64,000 nucleotides of DNA from Rhizobium sp. BK602 (lineage in GTDB: Bacteria; Pseudomonadota; Alphaproteobacteria; Rhizobiales; Rhizobiaceae): NCBI RefSeq assembly GCF_014195095.1, contig NZ_JACIBC010000002.1, positions 372,001 through 436,000 on the forward strand, read 5' to 3'. A program made the position numbers and the translations under genes. The stretch's first letter is position 1. Each line of letters opens with the position of its first letter. Below the pieces are notes generated by a model. That model did not search any database. It saw only the letters and a program-made list of their open reading frames with translations, and was not told the DNA's origin. Shown here piece by piece: positions 45,744-52,912 of the stretch.

Positions 45744-46646
45744 TCAGCTCGATTTCGCCATGGCGGCGGCGAGCTGGTCAACGTTATAACGGAACATTTT
45801 TTCATAGGTCGGAGCCGGGCCGTTGGCCTTGGAGAGGGATTCGACATAGAGCTCGCCGCCCGGCTCGGCGCCGGTGGCCTTGGCGACCTGCTTGACCAGG
45901 CGCGGATCGTTCGAGTTTTCGAAGAAATAGGTCTTCACATGCTCGGTCTTGATCTGCTCGATCAGCTGGGCGACCTTGGCGGCCGAGGCTTCGGTTTCCG
46001 TCGAAAAGCCGAGCGGGGCGAGGAAGTTCACCTTGTACTCGCGGCCGAAATAGCCGAAGGCGTCGTGGCTGGTCAGCACCTTGCGGCGGTCGTCGGCAAT
46101 CTTGTCGAACTTGCCGTGGGCATAGGCGTCAAGCTCGGTCAGCACCTTGGTGTAGCGCTCGGCATTGGCCTTGAAATCGGCCGCGTCGGCCGGATCGGCC
46201 GCCGACAGCGCCTTTTCGATATTGGCGACCCAGATCTTCACATTGACCGGGCTGTTCCACACATGCGGATCGGTGATCGTCTTGCCATCGTCGACCATGG
46301 TGCGGGTGTCGATGCCTTCGGAGACGACGACCGGCGTGCCCTTGTAGCCCGAGGCGCTGATCAGCCGGTCCATCCAGCCTTCCAGGCCTTCGCCGCTGAC
46401 GAAGGTGACCTTGGCGGCATTGAGCTTCTTGGCGTCGGCCGGCGACGGCTCGAATTCATGGGGGTCGCCGTTCGGGCCGACGAGGCTCGATACCTTCACA
46501 TGGTCGCCGCCGACCTGCTTGACGACATCGGCCAGCACGGTGAAGGAGGCGACGACGTTGAGCGTCTCGGCGGATGCGGGCGCCGCGACGCCGAAGGCAA
46601 CGAAGGCGGCGGCCGCGGTGGAGAGAAGCAGTCTGTGTTTGCTCAT
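45744..46646 (-). CDS. znuA: Metal ABC transporter substrate-binding protein (ZnuA-like)
   Basis: The ATG at 46646 has AAGGAGA upstream, giving 300 residues with a signal peptide ending ASA. The cluster A-I fold is indicated by metal-ligand histidines in GDPHEFEPSP, DPHVWNSP and SHDAFGYFGREY, and a late acidic ligand in FFENSNDPR. The His-rich loop typical of ZnuA is missing, so zinc versus manganese is not decided by sequence. The single permease and ATPase fit the ZnuABC/AztABC layout. The upstream frame continues into the permease gene but is not coding. Confidence 0.88.
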   Translation of the reverse strand: MSKHRLLLSTAAAAFVAFGVAAPASAETLNVVASFTVLADVVKQVGGDHVKVSSLVGPNGDPHEFEPSPADAKKLNAAKVTFVSGEGLEGWMDRLISASGYKGTPVVVSEGIDTRTMVDDGKTITDPHVWNSPVNVKIWVANIEKALSAADPADAADFKANAERYTKVLTELDAYAHGKFDKIADDRRKVLTSHDAFGYFGREYKVNFLAPLGFSTETEASAAKVAQLIEQIKTEHVKTYFFENSNDPRLVKQVAKATGAEPGGELYVESLSKANGPAPTYEKMFRYNVDQLAAAMAKSS

Positions 46647-46666
46647 GAATGTCTCCTTGATAAAGA

Positions 46667-47539
46667 TTAGCCCCTGAGATGGGGACGGGGGATGAACCGC
46701 CGGGCGATGCCCGAGGGCGAGAAGAGAATGGAAAAACCGTAGATCAGGCTCGCGGTGATGATGATGGTCGGGCCGGAGGCGAATTCGAGATGGTAGGAGG
46801 CGATGAGGCCGACATAGCCCGAGGCCGCCGCCGTTGCCGTCGCGATCGCCATCATGACGGGCAGGCTGCGCGACCAGAGCTGCGCGATCGCCGCCGGCAG
46901 CATCATCAGCCCCACGGCCATCAGCGTGCCGAGCGCCTGGAAGCTGGCGACGAGATTGAGCACGACGAGCAGCAGGAACAGGAAATGATAGACCGGCCCG
47001 CGCCCGCCGACCGCGCGGAGAAAACCGGGATCGAAGCATTCCATCACCAGCGGCCGGTAGATGACCGCGAGCATCAGCAGCGTCAGCGAGGTGATCGCGC
47101 CGATCTGGTAGAGGGCAGAGGCGTCGATGGCGAGGATGGTGCCGAACAGCACATGCAGCAGGTCGATATTGGAGCCGCGCAGCGACACGATGAGCACGCC
47201 GAGCGCCAGCGACGTCAGGTAGAAGCTGGCGAAACTCGCATCCTCCTGCAGTACCGTCATGCGGCTGACGAGGCCGGAGAGCAGCGCCACGGAGAGCCCC
47301 GCCACCAGCCCGCCAAGCCCCATGGCCGTCAGCGACAGCGAGCCGGCGATCAGGTAGCCGATCGCCGCTCCCGGCAGCACCGCATGGCTCATGGCATCGC
47401 CCATCAGGCTCATGCGCCTGAGCATCAGGAAAACGCCGATCGGGCCGGAGCCGAGGCCCAGGCACAGGCAGGCGACGAGCGCGCGCCGCATGAAGCCGTA
47501 ATCCGCAAAGGGCGCGAGGAAGATATCGTAAGCGGTCAT
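46667..47539 (-). CDS. znuB: Metal ABC transporter permease (ZnuB-like)
   Basis: The 290-residue protein has about eight to nine membrane helices and belongs to the ABC-3 family. GDAMSHAVLPGAAIGYL is the conserved cytoplasmic loop that contacts the ATPase, and LLHVLFGTILAID is typical. The ATG at 47539 overlaps the ATPase stop as ATGA. It forms the membrane channel for zinc or manganese import with the flanking ATPase and binding protein, which follows 20 bases downstream. Confidence 0.9.
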   Translation of the reverse strand: MTAYDIFLAPFADYGFMRRALVACLCLGLGSGPIGVFLMLRRMSLMGDAMSHAVLPGAAIGYLIAGSLSLTAMGLGGLVAGLSVALLSGLVSRMTVLQEDASFASFYLTSLALGVLIVSLRGSNIDLLHVLFGTILAIDASALYQIGAITSLTLLMLAVIYRPLVMECFDPGFLRAVGGRGPVYHFLFLLLVVLNLVASFQALGTLMAVGLMMLPAAIAQLWSRSLPVMMAIATATAAASGYVGLIASYHLEFASGPTIIITASLIYGFSILFSPSGIARRFIPRPHLRG

Positions 47540-48318
47540 TCCGCCGGCTCCCGCTTTGCCAGTGCGTGGCCGGCATGATCCGGCTCGGGCGCGCAGTCCT
47601 CGGCCTCCTCGTCCCAGCTTTCGGCCATGGCCCGCGCCCGGATAAGGTTGGCGGGGCTCATGACATCTTGTGTCTTGCCCCATCCCACAAGCTCGCGGGC
47701 AATCAGCAGCGTCTCGGGGAAATGTGCGCGCACCTGCTCGAAATCATGCAGCACGGCAATGACGGTACGTCCGTCGTCATGCCAGCGCAGCACGATGTCG
47801 AGAAGGTCGCGCGTCGTGCGCTGGTCGATGGCGGTAAAGGGTTCGTCGAGCAGGATGACGCGGGCATCCTGCAGCAGCAGCCGGGCAAAGAGCACGCGCT
47901 GGAACTGCCCTGCTGAGAGCGAGCCGATATGCCGGCGCTCGAAGCCGGAAAGGCCGACGGCGGCCAGCGCATCGCGCGCCCGCTCGCCGTCCTCGCGCGA
48001 GAAACGGCCGAAGGCGCCGGACGTTTTCCAGGCGCCGAGCATCACCGTATCGGCGACCGAGATCGGGAAGCGGCGATTGATCTCCGCCGCCTGCGGCAGA
48101 TAGCCGAAATCGTTGCGCGTCAGCTGGCCACGATCGATCGACCCTTCCGCGACCCTGAGTTCGCCGATGATCGCCTTCAGAAGTGTCGATTTTCCCGCCC
48201 CGTTCGGCCCGGCAATCGCCGTCAGGCTGCCGGGTGCGAAGGCGCCGGAGACATGATGCACGGCGGGATGGCGCTCATAGGTGACGGTGAGATTGTCGAG
48301 ACGGATCAGCGCGCTCAT
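47536..48318 (-). CDS. znuC: Metal ABC transporter ATP-binding protein (ZnuC-like)
   Basis: The 260-residue ATPase has Walker A GPNGAGKSTLLK near residue 37, the Q-loop near YLPQAAEINRRFP, signature LSAGQFQRVLFARLL near 145 and Walker B VILLDEPFTAID. The Q-loop sequence fits the metal-import family. Its ATG overlaps the stop codon of the 42-residue membrane protein upstream, and its own stop overlaps the permease start. All four genes are thus tightly coupled. Confidence 0.9.
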   Translation of the reverse strand: MSALIRLDNLTVTYERHPAVHHVSGAFAPGSLTAIAGPNGAGKSTLLKAIIGELRVAEGSIDRGQLTRNDFGYLPQAAEINRRFPISVADTVMLGAWKTSGAFGRFSREDGERARDALAAVGLSGFERRHIGSLSAGQFQRVLFARLLLQDARVILLDEPFTAIDQRTTRDLLDIVLRWHDDGRTVIAVLHDFEQVRAHFPETLLIARELVGWGKTQDVMSPANLIRARAMAESWDEEAEDCAPEPDHAGHALAKREPAE

Positions 48319-48443
48319 GCCAGGGCCACCGCCCAGCCGATGGCCGCCCAGAGCACTGCAATGCCGACCGCGACAAAGATCAGGCGCGTCAACACGGAGC
48401 GCCCGATCAGGGAGGACGCGAAGGGATCGTTGCTGAAGGACAT
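48315..48443 (-). CDS. 42-residue single-helix membrane protein at the head of the znu operon
   Basis: The ATG at 48443 opens a 42-codon frame that ends with TGA overlapping the ATPase ATG as ATGA. AAGAGA lies about six bases upstream. The product has a short soluble start (MSFSNDPFASSLIGRS) and one strong membrane helix (LIFVAVGIAVLWAAIGWAVALA). Translational coupling and the possible Zur site directly upstream argue that it is real. I do not recognise a family. It may stabilise the transporter or sense metal status. Confidence 0.7.
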   Translation of the reverse strand: MSFSNDPFASSLIGRSVLTRLIFVAVGIAVLWAAIGWAVALA

Positions 48444-48456
48444 ATGCGTTCTCTTA

Positions 48457-48473
48457 ATGTAATAACGTTACGT
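48457..48473 (-). promoter_or_regulatory. Possible Zur operator upstream of the znu operon
   Basis: ATGTAATAACGTTACGT at 48457-48473 has palindromic arms (A-x-GTAA and TTAC-x-T) and an AT-rich core similar to Zur boxes of zinc uptake genes. It ends 14 bases upstream of the first start codon of the operon. The match to the E. coli or rhizobial Zur consensus is partial. Confidence 0.45.
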
Positions 48474-48556
48474 GTAGTAGCGGGGAGAATGCGGCGAAAA
48501 AGAGGCGGGGTGTGGATTGAGGAGTGCTGGGCACCGGCAATTGGCGCTCTGTGCCA

Positions 48557-48580
48557 ATAATGCTATATATGGCGCATTAT
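48557..48580 (+). promoter_or_regulatory. Inverted repeat/operator candidate upstream of parD
   Basis: ATAATGC at 48557-48563 and GCATTAT at 48574-48580 are perfect arms around TATATATGGC, which itself resembles a -10 region. The site lies 43 bases before the parD ATG, as expected for autoregulation by a ParD-type antitoxin. Confidence 0.55.
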
Positions 48581-48622
48581 CTGTTATTCGCCGACTTGGC
48601 CGGCTCTGCGGGAGTGAAGTTG

Positions 48623-48868
48623 ATGAATGTCTCTATCGGTGAACGCTGGGAAAAATTCGTGGAGAAGACAGTGGAAGAGGGACGTTACAGCTCGGCCAGC
48701 GAGGTCGTGCGCGAAGGTCTGCGGCTCGTGGAGGAGCGTGAGGCGAAGATCATGGCCTTGCGGCGCACCCTGGAGGCGTCGATTGCCCGTGGGGGCGATA
48801 TATCAGACGAGGAACTGGATGCTTCGTTAAACGCGGTAGAAATCGAGCTGCAAAAAGAAGGCTACTAA
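48623..48868 (+). CDS. parD: ParD-type antitoxin
   Basis: The ATG at 48623 gives 81 residues. The N-terminal ribbon-helix-helix (MNVSIGERWEKFVEKTVEEG, then RYSSASEVVREGLRLVEERE) is the ParD/CC2985 signature that binds DNA. The C-terminal acidic tail would wrap the toxin. The stop overlaps the toxin ATG by one base (TAATG), the normal parDE coupling. An inverted repeat lies upstream for self-repression. GC is lower than in neighbours. The antitoxin reads through intact while its toxin is broken. Confidence 0.88.
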   Translation: MNVSIGERWEKFVEKTVEEGRYSSASEVVREGLRLVEEREAKIMALRRTLEASIARGGDISDEELDASLNAVEIELQKEGY

Positions 48869-49172
48869 TGCCGCGCATTCGTTATCTAGCGAGCGCCAGA
48901 ACCGATTTCGATAATATCTATCGATACATCAGGCTAGAAGGCGGAAGTGCGGAGAGTGCGCGAAACTTATCGGCAGACTTCGTGGCAAATGTAGCGACCT
49001 GGCGGTATTGCCGGGTCAGATGGGTCGCGCAAGGCCCGAATTGCTTCCCGATGTACGCAGTTTTGCATTCCACGGATATGTGATCTTTTTCCGCTATGTC
49101 GATGATGTTTTCGAAGTCGTGAACATCATCGAAGGTCACCGTGACCTTGAAAGTCATTTCGCTAAGGGCTGA
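48868..49172 (+). pseudogene. parE: ParE-type toxin, frameshifted
   Basis: From ATG 48868 the frame gives MPRIRYLASARTDFDNIYRY and SAESARNLSAD, then drifts off family and stops at 49083. Continuing in the frame starting at 48999 reads LAVLPGQMGRARPELLPDVR, then SFAFHGYVIFFRYVDDVFEV and VNIIEGHRDLE, ending TGA at 49170-49172. That is the missing ParE C-terminus. A single-base deletion near 48979-48981 would explain the switch. The intact protein would be a RelE-fold gyrase poison; as read it is probably inactive. A sequencing error cannot be excluded. Confidence 0.8.
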
Positions 49173-49179
49173 CAAGATA

Positions 49180-49213
49180 AATGAGGGAATCCACAAGACA
49201 CCCTCATTGCTTT
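49180..49213 (+). terminator. Rho-independent terminator after parDE
   Basis: AATGAGGG at 49180-49187 pairs with CCCTCATT at 49201-49208 across a 13-base loop, followed by GCTTTTC. It sits just downstream of the parE remnant. Confidence 0.75.
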
Positions 49214-49232
49214 TCTCAAAGCTCGAAAAGTC

Positions 49233-49718
49233 TCAAAGCTGCTCGATCATCGCAGCCGCGGCCGAAACCGTGGCCTGACCGGGGCTTTCCTCGATGTTGA
49301 GGGTCTTCACCACGCCGTCTTCCACCAGCATCGAGTAGCGCTTGGAGCGCACGCCGAGGCCGCCGGCAGAGAGGTCGATGTCGAGACCCAGCGCCTTGGC
49401 GAAGGAGCCGTCCCAGTCGGCGAGGAAATGGATCTTGCCGAGACCGCCGGAGGATTGCGCCCAGGCGCCCATCACATGCCAGTCGTTGACGGAAATCACG
49501 GCGATGTCGTCGACGCCCTTGGCGAGGATGGCGTCGCGGTTTTCCAGGTAGCCCGGCAGATGGTTCAGCGAGCAGGTGGGCGTGAAGGCGCCGGGCACGG
49601 CAAAGAGCACGACGCGCTTGCCGGCAAAAAGCTGCTCGGTGCTGATCTCGACCGGACCGTCGGCGGTCTTTTCCTTGAAGGTGGCGGCAGGCAGTTTGTC
49701 GCCGATAGCGATGGTCAT
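49233..49718 (-). CDS. Prx5-type peroxiredoxin
   Basis: The 161-residue protein has the peroxidatic motif VPGAFTPTCSLNHLPGY, with the active cysteine near residue 49. FLADWDGSFAKALGLDIDL and RYSMLVEDGVVKTLNIE, typical of the Prx5/AHP-like redoxin family, follow. It reduces hydrogen peroxide and alkyl hydroperoxides using thioredoxin or glutathione/glutaredoxin. AAGGAGAGAG precedes the ATG. No regulator gene is adjacent. It is one of the more certain single-gene calls in this region. Confidence 0.92.
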   Translation of the reverse strand: MTIAIGDKLPAATFKEKTADGPVEISTEQLFAGKRVVLFAVPGAFTPTCSLNHLPGYLENRDAILAKGVDDIAVISVNDWHVMGAWAQSSGGLGKIHFLADWDGSFAKALGLDIDLSAGGLGVRSKRYSMLVEDGVVKTLNIEESPGQATVSAAAAMIEQL

Positions 49719-49792
49719 GGCTCTCTCCTTGGTCGCGATAAAGGACGGCCGCGCCGCCCGGAATGAAGATGTCGGCGAACTATAGGGTCGCC

Positions 49793-50632
49793 CTAGTCGA
49801 ACGCAAGCGTGGTTTCCATCGCGCGCTCGCCATCGATGACGAGAATGCCCCAGCTCTTGCCTCTGATGTCGTAATTTTTCGGCAGCTTGCCGACGGCGAT
49901 ATCCGTCGTGAAGGATTTGCCGTCGCGTTTGCCGTTGGCCTGTTTGAAAAAGACATAACCGGTCGGACCGGTGACGTAGATCAGCGGCGCATCTCCGATT
50001 GCATCCGGTAGCGTGAGGCGCAGCGACAATGTCTTCGCGTCGGCCGACAGCGTGTGGTTTTCAATCGCGAAATCCGGGGCAGCGGCCTGCGGCAGCGATG
50101 CCGCAGCGGCATCCAGCAGCGCCTGTTCGTGCGGGGTCGATTGGCCGGCGGCCGAAAGCGGCAGCGAAAGCTCCGCCTGGAAGGGGATGCAGATATCCTT
50201 GCAGACGCCGATAAAGGCCGTGAGCTCGAGCCTCGCCGGCGGTTTGCCGTCGATCCGCAGCTCCAGCGGCAATGTCACCGGCGCATCATAGCCGATCTCC
50301 TGGATCGCGCCGACGGTGATGGGCCTGGGCACGGGATAGCGCATGGTGACGATCGTCACGCCGCTTCCCGCCGCCGTGCTCACCTGCGGCGGAATACCGC
50401 TTTCGCCGGGTTCGCGCCAATAGGTGATCCAGCCGGGCGCCGGCTCGATCTGCAGGGCGGCGCGAACATGCCCTTCGGCATCCGGCGCCAGCGCCACCAG
50501 CCGCATGCGGCCGCCCATGTTGCTGGCCCAGTCGCTCATGGCCGCGTGCGCGCCGCTGCCGGCGGATATTGCGGCGGCAAGCGCTCCGGCCGCTATTGTC
50601 GTCAGGCAGGCAAGGCTGGGTATTTTGATCAT
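49793..50632 (-). CDS. Exported DsbD N-domain-like protein (protein-disulfide reductase domain)
   Basis: From ATG 50632 the protein has 279 residues with a signal peptide (cleavage near AHA). The body is an immunoglobulin-like DsbD-alpha-type domain. WITYWREPGESGIPPQV lies near residue 70 and FIGVCKDICIPFQAEL near residue 145, the latter holding a C-x3-C cysteine pair. The membrane and thioredoxin domains of full DsbD are absent. It likely exchanges electrons with periplasmic partners, for example in cytochrome or copper handling. The start is uncertain; an earlier ATG at 50695 is in frame. Confidence 0.75.
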   Translation of the reverse strand: MIKIPSLACLTTIAAGALAAAISAGSGAHAAMSDWASNMGGRMRLVALAPDAEGHVRAALQIEPAPGWITYWREPGESGIPPQVSTAAGSGVTIVTMRYPVPRPITVGAIQEIGYDAPVTLPLELRIDGKPPARLELTAFIGVCKDICIPFQAELSLPLSAAGQSTPHEQALLDAAAASLPQAAAPDFAIENHTLSADAKTLSLRLTLPDAIGDAPLIYVTGPTGYVFFKQANGKRDGKSFTTDIAVGKLPKNYDIRGKSWGILVIDGERAMETTLAFD

Positions 50633-50775
50633 GAGCAATGGGTTTATCGGATGGCGCCGTGCCGCGCCAGAACGGCTGAAAAAAGAAATGATCATTTTCA
50701 GTTGATTGATTTATGACATTGCCCCATCTTTCTATGTGTTGGGGGCGCAGTGACAGACTGCAGTCAGGAGGCGTG

Positions 50776-51381
50776 ATGTCCCTATCGACACTGAAGAACA
50801 GACGCGAAAGAGGTTTTCTAGACGGTCAGTTCCTGATTGCCATGCCCGGCATGGAGGATCGGAATTTCAATCGCACGGTGATCTATATTTGTGCGCATTC
50901 CACTGCCGGCGCCATGGGCTTCGTCATCAACCGCGCACAGAGCCTGACCTTTACCGACGTGCTGCTGCATCTCGATATGATCAAGGATGATGACGCCATC
51001 GTTCTGCCGGCGGTTGCGCGGGATTTTCCGATCCAGACCGGCGGACCGGTCGAGAGCGGCCGTGGCTTCGTGCTCCATTCCGATGACTATCTCAGCGACA
51101 GCAGCATTCCGGTGAGCGATGACATCAGCCTGACCGCGACGCTGGATATCGTCAGGGCCATCTCCAAGGGCAGCGGACCGAAGCGGGCCACCATGCTGCT
51201 TGGCTATGCCGGCTGGGGTGCTGGTCAGCTCGAGGCGGAAATCGGCAATAACGGCTGGCTGAACTGCCCGGCCAACGAGGAGCTGATCTTCGACCGCAGC
51301 CTTGACGACAAGTACGAGCGCGCGCTTGCCCTGATGGGCATCAACGCCGCCATGCTGTCTCCGCATGCCGGTCATGGCTGA
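50776..51381 (+). CDS. YqgE/AlgH family protein (UPF0301)
   Basis: The ATG at 50776 with AGGAGG upstream gives 201 residues. Family features are [20 protein letters not shown] near the start, [22 protein letters not shown] and [15 protein letters not shown]. The fold is a compact alpha/beta domain without known catalysis. AlgH was named for an effect on alginate in Pseudomonas. It is divergent from the DsbD-like gene. A large hairpin lies downstream. Confidence 0.9.
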   Translation: MSLSTLKNRRERGFLDGQFLIAMPGMEDRNFNRTVIYICAHSTAGAMGFVINRAQSLTFTDVLLHLDMIKDDDAIVLPAVARDFPIQTGGPVESGRGFVLHSDDYLSDSSIPVSDDISLTATLDIVRAISKGSGPKRATMLLGYAGWGAGQLEAEIGNNGWLNCPANEELIFDRSLDDKYERALALMGINAAMLSPHAGHG

Positions 51382-51498
51382 GCCGGTCGAGACGAATATG
51401 GCGGCCGTCAACGCGTCCGGCGACGGGTGATTAAGCATAACCTTATAAAGCGCCGCGCCATTTGATATATTGCCAGACGCGCGGCACGGCGAAAACGG

Positions 51499-51530
51499 GC
51501 CTGCCACGAATTCGTGGGCAGGCTCTTTTA
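51499..51530 (+). terminator. Hairpin/terminator between yqgE and the metallopeptidase gene
   Basis: GCCTGC and GCAGGC flank CACGAA/TTCGTG in one near-perfect stem (51499-51523) with a single bulged G, followed by TCTTTTA. It can end yqgE transcripts or act as a leader structure for the next gene. Confidence 0.65.
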
Positions 51531-51558
51531 TGCCTGCTATTCCGATCGCGAGGGTTTC

Positions 51559-52614
51559 ATGCGGCTTTTTGCCTGCGACCACTGTGGCCAGCCGGTGCAT
51601 TTCGATAACAGGCAATGCATTCGTTGTGGCCATCAGCTCGGTTTCCTGCCGGAATTGGTGGCGATCTATGCCCTGGAAGCCGATGACGGACAGAACTGGC
51701 GTGTGGTGGCCGAGCCGGAACGCAGGGTGCGCTTCTGCGCCAATGCCGAACTCGATATCTGCAACTGGCTGGTGGCGGCTGGCGATCCCGAGCCGTTCTG
51801 CGTGGCCTGCCGTCACAATCGCCTGGTGCCGAACACCGATACGCAGCAGGGTGTCGAGCGCTGGCGGCGGATCGGCCAGGCGCAACGGCACCTCTTCTAT
51901 TCGCTGCTGCGCTGGAACCTGCCGCACCCCGATCGCCGGCAGGACCCCCAGGGTGGATTGGTCTTCGATTTTCTCGAGGACGAGGTGCAGGGCGGCAATG
52001 TCGTGCCGGCCAGGACCGGACATGAGGAGGGGCTGATCGCCATTCGCGCCGCCGAGGCCGACGACGTCACGCGCGAGCAGGCGCGCACCCTGATGAACGA
52101 GCCATACCGCACGTTGCTCGGTCATTTCCGGCACGAGACGGGCCACTTCATCTGGAACAAGCTGATCCGCGATCGCAATCAGGTCGAAGCCTTCCGCGCC
52201 GTTTTCGGCGACGAGCGGCTGGATTACGGCGCAGCACTACAGCAGCATTACGACCATGGCCCGCCGCTGAACTGGCAGGACAGTTTCATCAGCGCCTATG
52301 CCAGCGCCCACCCCTGGGAAGATTTTGCCGAGTGTTTCGCGCATTATCTGCACATCGTCGATACGCTGGAAACTGCTCGCTCCTTTGGTCTCGCCATCGA
52401 CCCTCTCGGTTATCGTGAAATGGCGGCGGAGGTGGATTTCAATCCTTACAAGGCTGAAAGCGCCGAACAGCTCGTCAGCGCCTGGATTCCCCTGAGCGTC
52501 GCCATCAATGCCATCCAGCGCAGCATGGGCCAGCCGGATTCCTATCCCTTCATCCTGTCGCCGCCGGTGGTAACGAAGCTGGATTATATCCGGCAGGTGA
52601 TTGGCGGAGTGTAA
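51559..52614 (+). CDS. Putative zinc-binding metallopeptidase with N-terminal zinc ribbon
   Basis: The ATG at 51559, with GAGGG upstream, gives 351 residues. An N-terminal zinc ribbon (CDHCGQ, then CIRCGH) is followed by a second cysteine cluster (RFCANAELDICNW, then FCVACRHN). The metallopeptidase-like core then shows FRHETGHFIW, a HExxH zinc motif, and HPWEDFAECFAHYLHI as the likely third-ligand helix. This matches a rhizobial family annotated as putative zinc-binding peptidase. No substrate is known, and no signal peptide is evident, so it is probably cytoplasmic. Confidence 0.8.
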   Translation: MRLFACDHCGQPVHFDNRQCIRCGHQLGFLPELVAIYALEADDGQNWRVVAEPERRVRFCANAELDICNWLVAAGDPEPFCVACRHNRLVPNTDTQQGVERWRRIGQAQRHLFYSLLRWNLPHPDRRQDPQGGLVFDFLEDEVQGGNVVPARTGHEEGLIAIRAAEADDVTREQARTLMNEPYRTLLGHFRHETGHFIWNKLIRDRNQVEAFRAVFGDERLDYGAALQQHYDHGPPLNWQDSFISAYASAHPWEDFAECFAHYLHIVDTLETARSFGLAIDPLGYREMAAEVDFNPYKAESAEQLVSAWIPLSVAINAIQRSMGQPDSYPFILSPPVVTKLDYIRQVIGGV

Positions 52615-52912
52615 GCGCAATATCTCGTAAAGATGGGATGGCGCGGCAGTTCCGGAGCCTATCTCGCCCTTGGCGGGCGAGATAGCAATTTCATTGGCTT
52701 AGGAATTGCGCAACAGGAGCCTCTATGCCTTCAAAAGCTGGGCGAAATTTCTAAGTCATTGAAATTGCAAGAGAGGGGGTTTTTCTTGCTCATACTATTC
52801 CTGGCAGGCAGGTGCGTCCCTGCCTACCCCTGCCCTTGCAAAATCTAGCACTTAGCCTAGCGGCTAAATGCTGATTTTGCTTTCCCGCCCGCAAGGGGCG
52901 GGATAGACCGGA
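52615..52912. other. Hairpin-rich gap between convergent genes
   Basis: Three strong stems fill the gap. CTATCTCGCCC/GGGCGAGATAG lies at 52659-52685. A long near-perfect stem at 52838-52880 has arms beginning GCAAAATC and ending GATTTTGC. TCCCGCCC/GGGCGGGA lies near 52883-52903. No gene is seen; the structures probably stop transcription from both sides. Confidence 0.65.

Noticed and set aside
46647..47576. N-terminal extension of znuA through the permease gene
   Set aside because: The signal peptide and ribosome site at 46646 mark the true start; the extension is out-of-frame permease sequence.
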